Positions 17,296 to 27,200 of a stretch of DNA of 64,000 bases are shown in pieces; within the stretch, counting starts at the first letter, position 1, and each line of letters starts with the position of its first letter. A program made the translations under genes and the position numbers. The stretch comes from an uncultured Chitinophagaceae bacterium (GTDB lineage Bacteria > Bacteroidota > Bacteroidia > Chitinophagales > Chitinophagaceae), in the NCBI GenBank assembly GCA_936908745.1, contig CAKZFX010000019.1, positions 1 to 64,000 of the forward strand. The letters run 5' to 3'. Below the pieces are notes generated by a model that saw nothing but the letters and a program-made list of their open reading frames with translations, was not told where the DNA came from and searched no databases.

Positions 17296-19290
17296 ATGCG
17301 AAAGATCTTCGTACTGATGCTCCTGTGTATTTCTATCAACAGTTTTAGCCAGGTTACTGTCACCGGTCAAAGCAATCCATCTCCCGGTGCGCAGGAATAT
17401 TATGAAGCAACATTTGACTATACACTTCATCCTTATGCTAATATTTCTTGGACTGTAACGGGCGGCACAATCATCAGTCAAAATATAAACCCTACTGCTA
17501 CACCTATTTGGTGTATAGTCGAATGGGACAATACACCCGGAACCGGAAGTATTATTCTGAATGAAGATTTGAATGGCGGATATGCGGAATTGCAGGTGCA
17601 GGTTGGTGAAACGCAGCAAAGTTGTGAGGTGGCGAATGCGGGACCGGATGTAATACTTATTTGTGGCAGTTCTCCTGTAATCGGCACACCTGCTGTTGCA
17701 GGCTATTCTTATTCATGGCGTCCTACATCAGGCTTTCCGTTATACCCATCAGGGCTGAGCAATCCGAATATTGCACAGCCGACAGCTTCACCCAGTTCTT
17801 TTAAAACATACACTTTAACAGTAACAGCACAGGATAACCTGATTGTTAATAGCGATTTTGAAGCCGGTATGTCAGGCTTCAATACAGATTATGGCACCTA
17901 TCCGAATGGGATAGGTTGTAATGATGGAGGCGTTTTTGGCTCTGTCAACGTTGTCACTAATCCAGCCAACGATATTGGCAATCAATATTGTTCTTTTACA
18001 AATTACTCAACCAATGGTACGAAGAGCCTATTTGTTGACGGAAGTTGTAACGCTGATCTTCGGTTCTGGTATCAAACAGTAACTATTCAGCCTAATACCA
18101 ATTATTACTTTTCAGGTTTCTTTTCTGCAGCAAGTACACAGGTTGGATATACGGCATCCGATGCGCTGAAAATAAGAGTAAAAATCAACGGTGTCATCCA
18201 GGTTGATAACTGGAACAATAATGCATTCATCTGTGGTGATTGGAAAGAACTTTCCTTCTCATGGAATTCAGGAACGGCGACTTCAGCTATTATCGAGTTA
18301 TATGATATGAATACGCAGAAAAACATGAACGACTTCAGTGTGGATGATCTGTATTTTGGATTATGCCCTCGTTCAACTGACCAGGTGAATGTGTTTGTAC
18401 AGCAAAAAAATCCAACTATTTCTCCAGCCGGTCCAATTAAATATTATTATCAGTATGAATCGCCGCAAACAGTCACTTTCACTTCATCACCTGCAGCAAG
18501 TTATCAATGGTATAAAAATGGTGTGGTTATAGCCGGAGCAACAAATCAATCATATACTAATGATGCTGATATGTCCCCCATGAATCCATTTAATGGGCCA
18601 ATAAATATATATTATCATGTAGTAACGCCTTGTGGTGCTTCGAGTGCGGTTGCTGTAACTTATATACCGTGCTTTGATGAAACTGACTATCCCGTCCAAT
18701 TCCCAAGATTAACTTGCGGAAGTGCTTTTAATAACCCGCCTTACTATATACAATTCCCTGCACCTTACTTAGGATCTGGCACAATTTCATCTTGGGGAAT
18801 TCATGATAATTACAGTTGTTTTACTAATCAATTCTTCTTTAACAACACAGGTCAGTTGTCATATTCTGGAGGAGGCAGTTATAATGCTACTTGTGGAATT
18901 GGGATTTATATCACATCTGAACTTCCTAATGGGAATCAAACAAGAATTTTTGGATTCCTTTTTATTAATCCGAACTGTAGGCCTGGAAGTGAATCAAATT
19001 CAGTTAGTGATACTCAAAGAAGAGTATTAACAGAATATCAAACCTCTGCGACAACTCCTACAATATTTCCAAATCCTGCAACCTCAATTTTAACTATACA
19101 GTGGAAGGATGGATTGAACCGTATAGATATATACAACTCTATCGGTCGAATAGTTAAAACAATTGCAAATAAAAATGCTACAACTGTTTCTATTCCGATA
19201 GCAGACTACAAACCCGGACTTTATTTTATTAAAATAACTGATCAAAACAACAGACAGCAAACGGTAAAAGCAATTATTAAAGGCAAATAG
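17296..19290 (+). CDS. Secreted protein with T9SS type A C-terminal sorting domain
   Basis: 664 residues. Signal peptide 1-19 (ending NSFSQ). An Ig/PKD-like N-terminal domain (20-100) is followed by a second one (about 105-175) and a carbohydrate-binding-module-like beta-sandwich (about 178-355; LIVNSDFEAGMSGF ... FSVDDLYFGLCP), typical of CBM_4_9-like folds. The C-terminus is the type A sorting domain: FPNPATSILTIQW, IDIYNSIGRIVKT, YKPGLYFIKIT and KAIIKGK. It should be exported by the T9SS and its tail removed by PorU. No catalytic domain is visible, so adhesion or matrix binding is the best guess. A strong terminator follows 15 bases after the stop. Confidence 0.85.
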   Translation: MRKIFVLMLLCISINSFSQVTVTGQSNPSPGAQEYYEATFDYTLHPYANISWTVTGGTIISQNINPTATPIWCIVEWDNTPGTGSIILNEDLNGGYAELQVQVGETQQSCEVANAGPDVILICGSSPVIGTPAVAGYSYSWRPTSGFPLYPSGLSNPNIAQPTASPSSFKTYTLTVTAQDNLIVNSDFEAGMSGFNTDYGTYPNGIGCNDGGVFGSVNVVTNPANDIGNQYCSFTNYSTNGTKSLFVDGSCNADLRFWYQTVTIQPNTNYYFSGFFSAASTQVGYTASDALKIRVKINGVIQVDNWNNNAFICGDWKELSFSWNSGTATSAIIELYDMNTQKNMNDFSVDDLYFGLCPRSTDQVNVFVQQKNPTISPAGPIKYYYQYESPQTVTFTSSPAASYQWYKNGVVIAGATNQSYTNDADMSPMNPFNGPINIYYHVVTPCGASSAVAVTYIPCFDETDYPVQFPRLTCGSAFNNPPYYIQFPAPYLGSGTISSWGIHDNYSCFTNQFFFNNTGQLSYSGGGSYNATCGIGIYITSELPNGNQTRIFGFLFINPNCRPGSESNSVSDTQRRVLTEYQTSATTPTIFPNPATSILTIQWKDGLNRIDIYNSIGRIVKTIANKNATTVSIPIADYKPGLYFIKITDQNNRQQTVKAIIKGK

Positions 19291-19304
19291 CAACCTGATA
19301 TTCT

Positions 19305-19346
19305 AAAAAGCCCGGCTGATTTAACCTTAAATCACCGGGCTTTTTT
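19305..19346 (+). terminator. Rho-independent terminator
   Basis: AAAAAGCCCGG (19305-19315) pairs with CCGGGCTTTTTT (19335-19346), with an inner pairing TGATTTAA/TTAAATCA, giving a nearly perfect long hairpin and T-run 15 bases after the type A cargo gene. Confidence 0.9.
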
Positions 19347-19616
19347 CTTTATCAGAACGTACAAACAGGTTGAATTATCTGATAAACAATACTCGTCAAC
19401 GCAACTTTTACTGGCTTTCTTTCGTTATTATAGCCAGAGTTAGGGTTCTGTTAACAAGCTTATATTAGCTGAAAAACAGCATTACCTGTCCAAAAAATTG
19501 TACATTTATAGGGTTTTCTACTTATCCCAAAAATGGGGAAAAGAAAGTGAAAAAAGCAACCAAGCTTTGTATGAATAATTACAAGCCATATGATAAACCA
19601 TGACTAATCCTGCTTA
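19347..19616. other. Intergenic region upstream of type B cargo gene
   Basis: 270 bases without a gene. It contains a perfect 9-bp inverted repeat TTTATCAGA (19348-19356) and TCTGATAAA (19378-19386), spacer 21, and a second pair TGGCT/AGCCA around 19412-19436. No exact TAnnTTTG was found on the plus strand. The nearest is TACATTTA near 19502. Confidence 0.4.
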
Positions 19617-22247
19617 ATGAAAAGGCTCTCCTTATCCATATTGATCTTAGTTTGTTGTGCTTTGCCAGCGCTATCCAATCACATCAAAGGAGGTTTCTTT
19701 TCGTATGAATACCTTGGTACCAACCCAAACGATCCTACAAAAATCCGGTATAGTGTTAAGCTGACGGTTTACATGTTGTGCAATCCTACTGGTCCACAGG
19801 TTAACCAGGTAATTAATTTTTCCATATTTGACGGTGCATCTAATGTATTTATTCGGGATGCGTCTGTATCATTAACCAACCGATTCCAGCTAAGTAAAGA
19901 TTTTGATGATCCCTGTATTACAGATAACCAGGCAGGTTGTTATTATGAGATCATTGAATACAGCTTACCGGAATTGGAACTTTCAATTAATACAGGTGGC
20001 TACACCATCGCTTATCAGCGCTGTTGCAGAATTGCTGGTATAAACAATCTTAGTTCTCCTTCCAGTGATGTAGGAAATACATTTACAATCAAAATACCGG
20101 GCAATGGGGTTTTAAATGGCGCTTATGTTAACAGCAGCCCCCGCTTCCTGGTAAATGACACAGCAGTTGTTTGTAGCGGCAGCTATTTTCAATACTCCTT
20201 CCGGGCAACAGATTCAGATCGCGACGACTCCCTTTCTTATTCCTTTTGCAGTGCTTATGCAGGCGGTACTCCCGGAGCATCAGCCCCAGCAACAGCAGCC
20301 AATCCGCCTTATAGTTCTGTACCTTACTCCTTCCCATTTAACGGCAGCCAGCCAATGGGCAGCGGTGTAACCATTGATGAACGTACTGGCCTTATAAGCG
20401 GTGTTGCGCCCTCAATGAGTGGCGATTATGTTGTATGTGTTTGTGTAAATGAATACAGGCAAGGCGTACTGATTGGCATTACCCGTAAGGAATTGCACGT
20501 AAAAGTGGGTGATTGTCAGTCTGTGGATGCCACGCTTCAACCATCCTATGTTACCTGCGATGGCTACACGTTAACTTTCAGCAATCTTACATCAAGCTCA
20601 TTAATCAATAGTTTTTATTGGGAATTTGGAGATCCGGCAAGTGGAGTTGACAATTCATCAACATTAGCTAATCCAACACATACTTTTTCTGATACCGGAA
20701 CGTATATAATCAAACTGATTACAAATAAAGACCAGCCATGTACCGATACAGCAACAGCAATCGCTAAAGTGTACCCCGGTTTCTTCCCTGGCTTTACGAC
20801 AGGCGGTGTTTGCTATCTCAATCCTGTGCAATTTACCGACACTACCAAAACAAGATATGGTGTTGTAGATAGCTGGAGCTGGAATTTTGGAGACCTTACC
20901 ACACTGGCTGATACTTCGCATAATCAAAATCCACGGTGGACCTATGCCGGCGCCGGGCCCAAGACCATTAATTTTATTGTGACCAGTAGTAAAGGCTGCC
21001 GTGATACGGTGACGCAGGTGATTAATATGCTGGATAAGCCGGTCATTACATTGAATTTTAAAGACACACTGATCTGTCGTAATGACAATGTGCAATTGCA
21101 GGCCAGTGGCACAGGTGTGTTCAGTTGGACACCGAATGTGAATATAACAGGTGCAAATACGGCTACTCCTACCGTCAGCCCCACCACTACCACTACTTAC
21201 CAGGTACAACTGGATGACCAGGGTTGTATAAATACCGATAGTGTAAAAGTGCGGGTGGTTAATTTTGTTACGCTGAATGTAATGCCCGATACAACTATTT
21301 GCGCTACCGACCCTGCACAGCTACGGATTGTTAGTGATGCCCTGCGTTTTTCATGGTCACCGGCCGGTTCTCTAAACAATCCAACTATTCAAAACCCTAT
21401 TGCGCTTGCAGGTATTACAGATACGTACACCGTAACGGCCACCATCGGTGGTTGCAGTGAAACAAGAAACATTGGCGTCACGGCCGTTCCTTACCCCATC
21501 GCCAATGCAGGTGTGGATCCAACCATGTGTTACAATGTACCGATACAGCTAAACGGTTCACACAATGGTTCTTCGTTTACATGGTCTCCCACAACGTACT
21601 TAACGAATACAAATACACTGACCCCTACTGCCAACCCGCCTACTACAAGGCAATATGTGCTTTCCAGTTTTGATACAAGAGGTTGTCCTAAACCCGGAAG
21701 AGATACGGTACTTGTTACGGTATTGCCTAAAATATTACCATGGGCAGGAAGAGACACTTCGGTCATTGTCAACCAGCCTTTACAATTCAATGCCACAGGC
21801 GGTGCAAGCTATCAATGGTTTCCGGCAACGGGCCTGAGCAGCACTACCATTGCCGACCCTATCGGCACGTATGGAGCCAATATTGACAGCATCCGTTATA
21901 AAGTTCTTGTCTTTAACGAAGTGGGTTGTGTTGACTCCGCTTACGTAACAGTAAGGGTGTTTAAAACAGTGCCTTCTGTTTTTGTAGCCACGGCCTTCAC
22001 CCCCAATGGAGACGGGCGAAACGATATTATAGCTCCCGTAGCTGTCGGCATGAAGCAGATCAACTACTTCAGTGTCTATAATCGCTGGGGGCAACTGGTA
22101 TTTAAAACTTCTGTCAATGGCGCCGGCTGGGATGGCCGTATCAAAGGCGTCATGCAATCCACCAATGTCTTTGTCTGGATGGTAAGCGCTGTTGATTACC
22201 TCGGCAATCCTTATTTTAAGAAAGGAACGGTAACGCTGATTCGATAG
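19617..22247 (+). CDS. PKD-repeat protein with T9SS type B (gliding-motility) sorting domain
   Basis: 876 residues. Signal peptide 1-20 (ending ALPALS). The N-terminal 300 residues form a domain often found at the start of such proteins (NHIKGGFFSYEYLG, YTIAYQRCCRI, DSDRDDSLSYSF). Two PKD domains follow (about 310-390 with FYWEFGDPASG and 395-470 with SWSWNFGDLTT), then Ig-like repeats of about 85 residues containing the recurring FSWTP/FSWSP/FTWSP motif and a type B C-terminal domain (TAFTPNGDGRNDII, YNRWGQLVFKT, KKGTVTLIR). It resembles SprB-like surface filaments on a small scale. The C-terminal 90 residues closely match those of the protein at 10373-12406, so both use the same export class. 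Confidence 0.87.
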   Translation: MKRLSLSILILVCCALPALSNHIKGGFFSYEYLGTNPNDPTKIRYSVKLTVYMLCNPTGPQVNQVINFSIFDGASNVFIRDASVSLTNRFQLSKDFDDPCITDNQAGCYYEIIEYSLPELELSINTGGYTIAYQRCCRIAGINNLSSPSSDVGNTFTIKIPGNGVLNGAYVNSSPRFLVNDTAVVCSGSYFQYSFRATDSDRDDSLSYSFCSAYAGGTPGASAPATAANPPYSSVPYSFPFNGSQPMGSGVTIDERTGLISGVAPSMSGDYVVCVCVNEYRQGVLIGITRKELHVKVGDCQSVDATLQPSYVTCDGYTLTFSNLTSSSLINSFYWEFGDPASGVDNSSTLANPTHTFSDTGTYIIKLITNKDQPCTDTATAIAKVYPGFFPGFTTGGVCYLNPVQFTDTTKTRYGVVDSWSWNFGDLTTLADTSHNQNPRWTYAGAGPKTINFIVTSSKGCRDTVTQVINMLDKPVITLNFKDTLICRNDNVQLQASGTGVFSWTPNVNITGANTATPTVSPTTTTTYQVQLDDQGCINTDSVKVRVVNFVTLNVMPDTTICATDPAQLRIVSDALRFSWSPAGSLNNPTIQNPIALAGITDTYTVTATIGGCSETRNIGVTAVPYPIANAGVDPTMCYNVPIQLNGSHNGSSFTWSPTTYLTNTNTLTPTANPPTTRQYVLSSFDTRGCPKPGRDTVLVTVLPKILPWAGRDTSVIVNQPLQFNATGGASYQWFPATGLSSTTIADPIGTYGANIDSIRYKVLVFNEVGCVDSAYVTVRVFKTVPSVFVATAFTPNGDGRNDIIAPVAVGMKQINYFSVYNRWGQLVFKTSVNGAGWDGRIKGVMQSTNVFVWMVSAVDYLGNPYFKKGTVTLIR

Positions 22248-22254
22248 GCTGCGT

Positions 22255-22325
22255 TCAAAAATTGACTTGTTAATTGGTTGAAAGAATAATCTTATTAACT
22301 TGTCAGCCTATCAACTTATCAACTA
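22255..22325. repeat. TCAACTTA-type intergenic repeat
   Basis: AATTGACTTGTTAATTGG, then ACTTGTCAGCCTATC and AACTTATCAACTACACC, words matching the tonB/guaB intergenic hairpin in inverted orientation. It lies immediately upstream of the SDR start codon, so it would form that gene's leader. Confidence 0.5.
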
Positions 22326-22331
22326 CACCTC

Positions 22332-23096
22332 ATGTCAAAAATTGCCCTCATCACCGGCGCCACTTCAGGATTTGGCGAAGCTGCAGCTCATAAATTCGCC
22401 GCCAATGGCTATGATCTTATTATCAATGGACGCAGGGCCGAACGCCTGCAAACGCTTGCCAATACTTTAGAAAAAAAATACAATATCGCTGTGCATCAAT
22501 TGCCTTTTGATGTGCAGGACCAGCAAGCTGTTTTTACCGCTATCGATTCCCTGAAAGGTCAATGGGAAAAGATAGATGTACTTGTCAACAATGCCGGGCT
22601 TGCGTTAGGAAGGGATTACTTTGATGAAGCGGATCTTGACGACTGGAATACGATGATAGATACCAACGTGAAAGGTTTACTTTATGTAGCCAGGGCTGTT
22701 TCTAAAATGATGGTGGCTGAAAAAAAAGGACATATCATCAACATTGGCTCTATAGCAGGCAAAGAAGTATATGAAAAGGGAAACGTGTATTGCGCCAGCA
22801 AACATGCCGTAGACGCACTCAACCAGGCCATGCGGATTGACCTGCTGCGACATGGCATCAAGGTAACAGCCATTCATCCCGGCGCCGCCGAAACAGAGTT
22901 TTCGATGGTACGTTTTAAAGGGGATGCGGCAACTGCCAGCTCCGTTTACAATGGATTGAAACCCTTGTCGGCTGAAGATGTGGCGGACATTATTTACTAT
23001 ACCACCACCCTCCCGGCGCATGTCTGTATCAACGACCTGGTGGTGACCTGTACGGCACAGGCCAACTCGTTTTATGCCCATCGCCAACCCGTTTGA
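22332..23096 (+). CDS. SDR family NADP-dependent oxidoreductase (YdfG-like)
   Basis: 254 residues, a classical short-chain dehydrogenase. The nucleotide-binding motif is TGATSGFG (8-15), NGRR at 32-35 suggests NADP preference, NNAG is at 86-89 and the catalytic set is Ser140, Tyr153 and Lys157 (YCASK). The sequence style, including GHIINIGSIAGKEVYEKGNV and the C-terminal CINDLVVTCT, fits the YdfG group of 3-hydroxy acid dehydrogenases, which oxidise L-allo-threonine, serine and similar hydroxy acids; substrate is inferred only. It stands alone, with repeats on its 5' side. Confidence 0.88.
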   Translation: MSKIALITGATSGFGEAAAHKFAANGYDLIINGRRAERLQTLANTLEKKYNIAVHQLPFDVQDQQAVFTAIDSLKGQWEKIDVLVNNAGLALGRDYFDEADLDDWNTMIDTNVKGLLYVARAVSKMMVAEKKGHIINIGSIAGKEVYEKGNVYCASKHAVDALNQAMRIDLLRHGIKVTAIHPGAAETEFSMVRFKGDAATASSVYNGLKPLSAEDVADIIYYTTTLPAHVCINDLVVTCTAQANSFYAHRQPV

Positions 23097-23308
23097 CGGT
23101 AATCAACAAAATCTGTCTTATCCCTTGTTTTTCTGTATCTTAAAACAGGGTTCGATTTTCATGTAGTAATTGGCTTAATACTTGCGTAGAATCCCTTCGA
23201 AAATGTACCAGTAGCTTGAAATTCAACCACTAAAATTTCAATTATCGTTTAAGGCAGCTTACTTTTATGTCGTACCAATCATCCTATATCAAGAACTCTG
23301 TCAACCTT

Positions 23309-23809
23309 ATGAAAAAACCCTATTTATTCATCGCGTCCCTGCTGTTCAGCATCGCTTCTTTTTCACAGGAAGTGATACGCCAGCAATCCTGCAGCAACGA
23401 ATCCATCAGCAAACAAGCCGACAGCCTCAAATCTCTTTATTCAAAAGATGGCTACCTGCTATTAAAAGAAGCTTCCATGACTATGGAAAGCGAATTTGAA
23501 ATGCCGGTGATCGTTCCGCTTACGCAAGGCAGCTGGTACCAGTTTGTTTTTATCGGCGACTACTCCTCCCGTTTATATGAAGTAAGAATGTATGACTGGA
23601 ATGAAAGACAAGTGATCTTCCAGCAAAAGAAATGGGGCGATATTGATGGCAACATCATTTCGTACTCTTATATACCTAAATTCTCCGAGTACCATATGAT
23701 GAAGCCCGTACAGGTTAATAAACAAAAGAAAAAGAACTTATGTGGTTATGTGATGTTGTTTAAAAAAGTACCTGGTGACCAGGCAACTGGTTCTGTAACT
23801 CCGCAATAA
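23309..23809 (+). CDS. Exported protein of unknown function
   Basis: 166 residues with a signal peptide (MKKPYLFIASLLFSIASFSQ, cleavage about residue 20). The mature part (about 146 residues) is predicted soluble and mixed alpha/beta: an N-terminal helix with KQADSLKSLYSKDGY, then strands such as WYQFVFIGDYSSRLYEVRMY and a basic stretch VNKQKKKNLCGYVML. I do not recognise it; similar small periplasmic proteins are frequent in Chitinophagaceae. A longer frame begins at 23267, but the ATG at 23309 gives a canonical signal peptide. A terminator follows 27 bases downstream. Confidence 0.65.
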   Translation: MKKPYLFIASLLFSIASFSQEVIRQQSCSNESISKQADSLKSLYSKDGYLLLKEASMTMESEFEMPVIVPLTQGSWYQFVFIGDYSSRLYEVRMYDWNERQVIFQQKKWGDIDGNIISYSYIPKFSEYHMMKPVQVNKQKKKNLCGYVMLFKKVPGDQATGSVTPQ

Positions 23810-23836
23810 GTATATAGTCATAAAAAAGTAGCAGTG

Positions 23837-23866
23837 AGCCTCTCCAATTTTGGGAGGCTTTTTATT
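23837..23866 (+). terminator. Rho-independent terminator
   Basis: AGCCTCTCC (23837-23845), loop AATTTT, GGGAGGCT and then TTTTTATTT; one bulged base in the stem. It ends the exported-protein gene at 23309-23809. Confidence 0.8.
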
Positions 23867-23877
23867 TGTGGGAGAAG

Positions 23878-24157
23878 AGAATTTCCCACTAAGACACTAA
23901 GAAACACAAAGATTTCGCAAAGCAATACACAAGTAGTTTATCTCTGCGCAAACTCTTTTTCTCCTGTTCCATGTCTGCCGGTAGGCAGGGAGCCCTTGAG
24001 GTAAGGAAAACCACAGAGGAATACATCTTTGCGTCCTTGCGCCCTTGCGGTTAAATCTCTCTCCGCGAAACGCTGCTTCTCATTTCCCTGTCTGCCGACA
24101 GGCAGGTCTGCGGTGAAAAAAAATCTCCGTGTTCCTCTCTTCCTCTGTGGCCTTACC
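23878..24157. repeat. Intergenic repeat region with two near-palindromes
   Basis: 280 bases between two convergent genes, made of CACTAAGACACTAAGAAAC, CACAAAGATTTCGCAAAG, CCACAGAGGAATAC, TTGCGTCCTTGCGCCC, GCGGTTAAATCTCTC and CCTCTGTGGCC words. It includes CCTGTCTGCCGACAGGCAGG at 24087-24106 and a diverged copy (TGTCTGCCGGTAGGCAGG) at 23972-23989. No coding potential is apparent. Confidence 0.7.
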
Positions 24158-24167
24158 TCAAAAACAA

Positions 24168-24189
24168 AACCCCTCCAAACGGAAGGGTT
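24168..24189 (-). terminator. Terminator of sprA
   Basis: On the minus strand AACCCTTCC-GTTT-GGAGGGGTT is followed by TTGTTTTTG, 20 bases after the sprA stop. One mismatch in the stem. Confidence 0.75.
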
Positions 24190-24210
24190 TCTTATTAAAA
24201 AATAACTCTC

Positions 24211-27200
24211 TTATTGTGCTAACGATACTCTCACCTGCACTCCTCCCCTCGTATTGGTGATCGGGAAGGCGTTACTGATCTTCGGAATATTCCTGTTTTG
24301 CTCAAAATAGAGCTTCAGGCTTACACGACTGTTCAGCACATAATCAATAGACGGTGCAATGCGTATCACTTTCTGACCGGCTGTACCAAACGATGTTCCC
24401 TGGTCCAGTTTACTGTTGGCCGTTGCATCATCACGCAGGCTGAAATCCATACGGAAAGTAACATCATTGTCCAGTTTAAGCTTACCAAGTCTCTTCGGCC
24501 AGGGCATACCCTTCTTTCTCCAGTTGAAACCAAAGGTTACTTCTGTAGAGCGGTTCTCTGCCAATTGGTAGTCGATCAAACTCAAACTCAATTGACGGCT
24601 TTTCCTGAATTCAAATCTTGTTGTCAACTGGTTAGTGAATGTCATATCCACTTCAATCAGCGGATCAAATGCTTCCTGTATAGTAATATTAGGTACTAAG
24701 AAATAAGGTACATAGTTACCTGTCAGCGGATCTTTAAAGAACGGGTAACCTACACGGCTTGGATCAAGGAATAACAACGCTGTGTTAAAGCTGTTCATGC
24801 TTAATGTACTGTGATAACCGTGACGGATCGTAACATTCGTAAAAATCTTCTCCAGTCCCGGCAGTCTTGACAAACCTGTATAGGTAACTGCCCAGTTCGG
24901 TTTAGGAATAATGCTCTTGAACGGATTTGCACGCAGGTTCGGATTATCATTCCTGATAAACTTGATCGAACCCGGATCTTTACCGGTGTACGCTGCAAGG
25001 AAGGCGGGTATCACCACATCCTGTGCATAACGGCCATAGCCCTGGAAGAAGCCCGGATCGTTCGGATCAGCAGCAGCGCCATAAGGGTTCAATGCAGCGA
25101 GTTTGCCTGCCAGTATATAACGGTTGCTCTCAAATTTCTTAAATGTTTCAGAAACAACATTCGGATCAAATTTGGTAAACAGCGTTTTGTACGAGATATA
25201 ACTTACACTAAAGCTTCCTGCTGCATAAGGATTCAACCTTTTCAAACCTGATGTACCTGTAATGTCCTTATACAACTCGGAATAATTCTTATCAAATGTT
25301 TTATCAAGATTTACATCAATATTAAAATCACGGAACGGGCTTACCTGTGCAGTGATCTTTAATTGCTGGTTATAACGCTGCTGTATCATAGCCGTCACCA
25401 GTTCGCTTCTTGACAATAATCCTTTAGCGCCAAAATTATTGATCCAGTTCGTATCTGGCTGGTAACCAAAAATAAAATCAAAGCCCGGCTGGCTGCTCTT
25501 AGGATTATAACCCAATACTCTTGTGCTGTCCATATAACCCGGCAACGTGGTTCCCATATCCTCGGTGTATTGGATACCGACACGTTTTACCGCTGTTAAT
25601 AAACCACCCGCAAACTTCACAGCGCCACCCATTTCCATCGGCTGGCTCTTCGCCAGCTGACGCAATCTTTTTCTTTCGGCTTTCACACGTTTTCTTTCTT
25701 CACGCAACACTTTCTTTCTTTCCTTACGCGACATTTTTGCCAATACAGAATCCGGTGGCAACTGGCTCTTAATAGTCGTGTTGTTATCCGGTGCCGGCTG
25801 GTTGCCTGCGTTTGGTGCATTTTTATTATTACGGTTATTGCCACCACCCTGCGAAGGGGAATTGATGGCCCGCAGGAATCTTGACTTATTATATAACTCT
25901 TCAAACTTCAATTCGCCTGTCAGGTTTCTTGTTTGCGCATTCGACAAGGTATTACCCAATTCACGGGCCAATAAGGAAGCTGCCAGCCAGTTGTATTTAG
26001 CATTATACGTTGCACGGATATTTGTCCAGTCAAGGAATGGAATTTTCTGTGTAGGCAAATTATAGGTCAGCGTCAGTTCCTGGTAGAAATTGGTATTACG
26101 ACCGCCTTTCAACAGGTTCTTACGAACAGAATCCTTTTCTGCTTTTGTATCAATTCGTCCGAATGGTTCGTCTATACGTGCGTTATTAGTGGCGGTATAG
26201 TCCAGCGACAACGATTTGGTAAGATTCCATTGCAAAATATAATACCTGTCAAACGTGAAATACTTATCATAGGTCTCAGGTATTTTGTAAGGACCACCAC
26301 CCACGTTTCTCACTCTCGTAGCGCCAAACTGTCGGAAGATATCTGCACGGAAAGAGATCTGTGATGGCGCATAGTTGAAGTTGAAGTCTTTGATAAGACT
26401 CAGCCATTTTGAATTGGACTTAATAAACTTCTTGAACGGCTCCACAAACCGTGGCTCCGGTGCATAGGTATAACCCAAAGCGCCTCTTGTACGACGCACA
26501 AGATCACTTTCAATCAACGGGTTTTGCCGTTCCGTTTCCATAAAGGAATAATTGAAATCGAAATTGCTTACGCTCCAGATCTTCGGACGTTTGCCATCTG
26601 TTTTTACCTTTTTAACATTGGTAAAATTCAACGTTTTGATCGTTGTGATATCCTGTGCACTGCTGCGGATAGAATCTTTATCTTTTGCATCGGCATCACG
26701 CAACTTATCTTTCAAAGTAATATCAAGATCATACGGATCATACTCCGGTGTGCTTGTTACACGGCTGATACCGGCATATACAGGAACCTGGATGCCTAAT
26801 TTTTTCGGCAACAGTTTGCCCGCATCAATGTTGGCCGAAAGATCGAATGTATATACATCTTCACGGCTTCTTTCATTGACACGCTGCTCCAGCGTACCGA
26901 AGCCACGGGTTCTTGCCGTTCCTGCTAATGTCACCGTACCGAGATCTGCCAGTCGCAGGTCCACACGGCCCAATGCGGCCCAACCACCTTTCTCATCAAG
27001 GTTGGAAAGACGGAGTTCATTGAACCAGACTTCCGCACACAATGACTCCTGTTTCTTATTTTCTACGGCCAGCAACATACCCCGCACTTCACCAAGATTA
27101 GGGTTACCAATGATACCATATCGCCGTCCATTGGCATCGGCCGGTTCACTATAATACTGGGAAGGCGAAAGCCCTGCCCTGTTTCTTCGTGATTTCAGGG

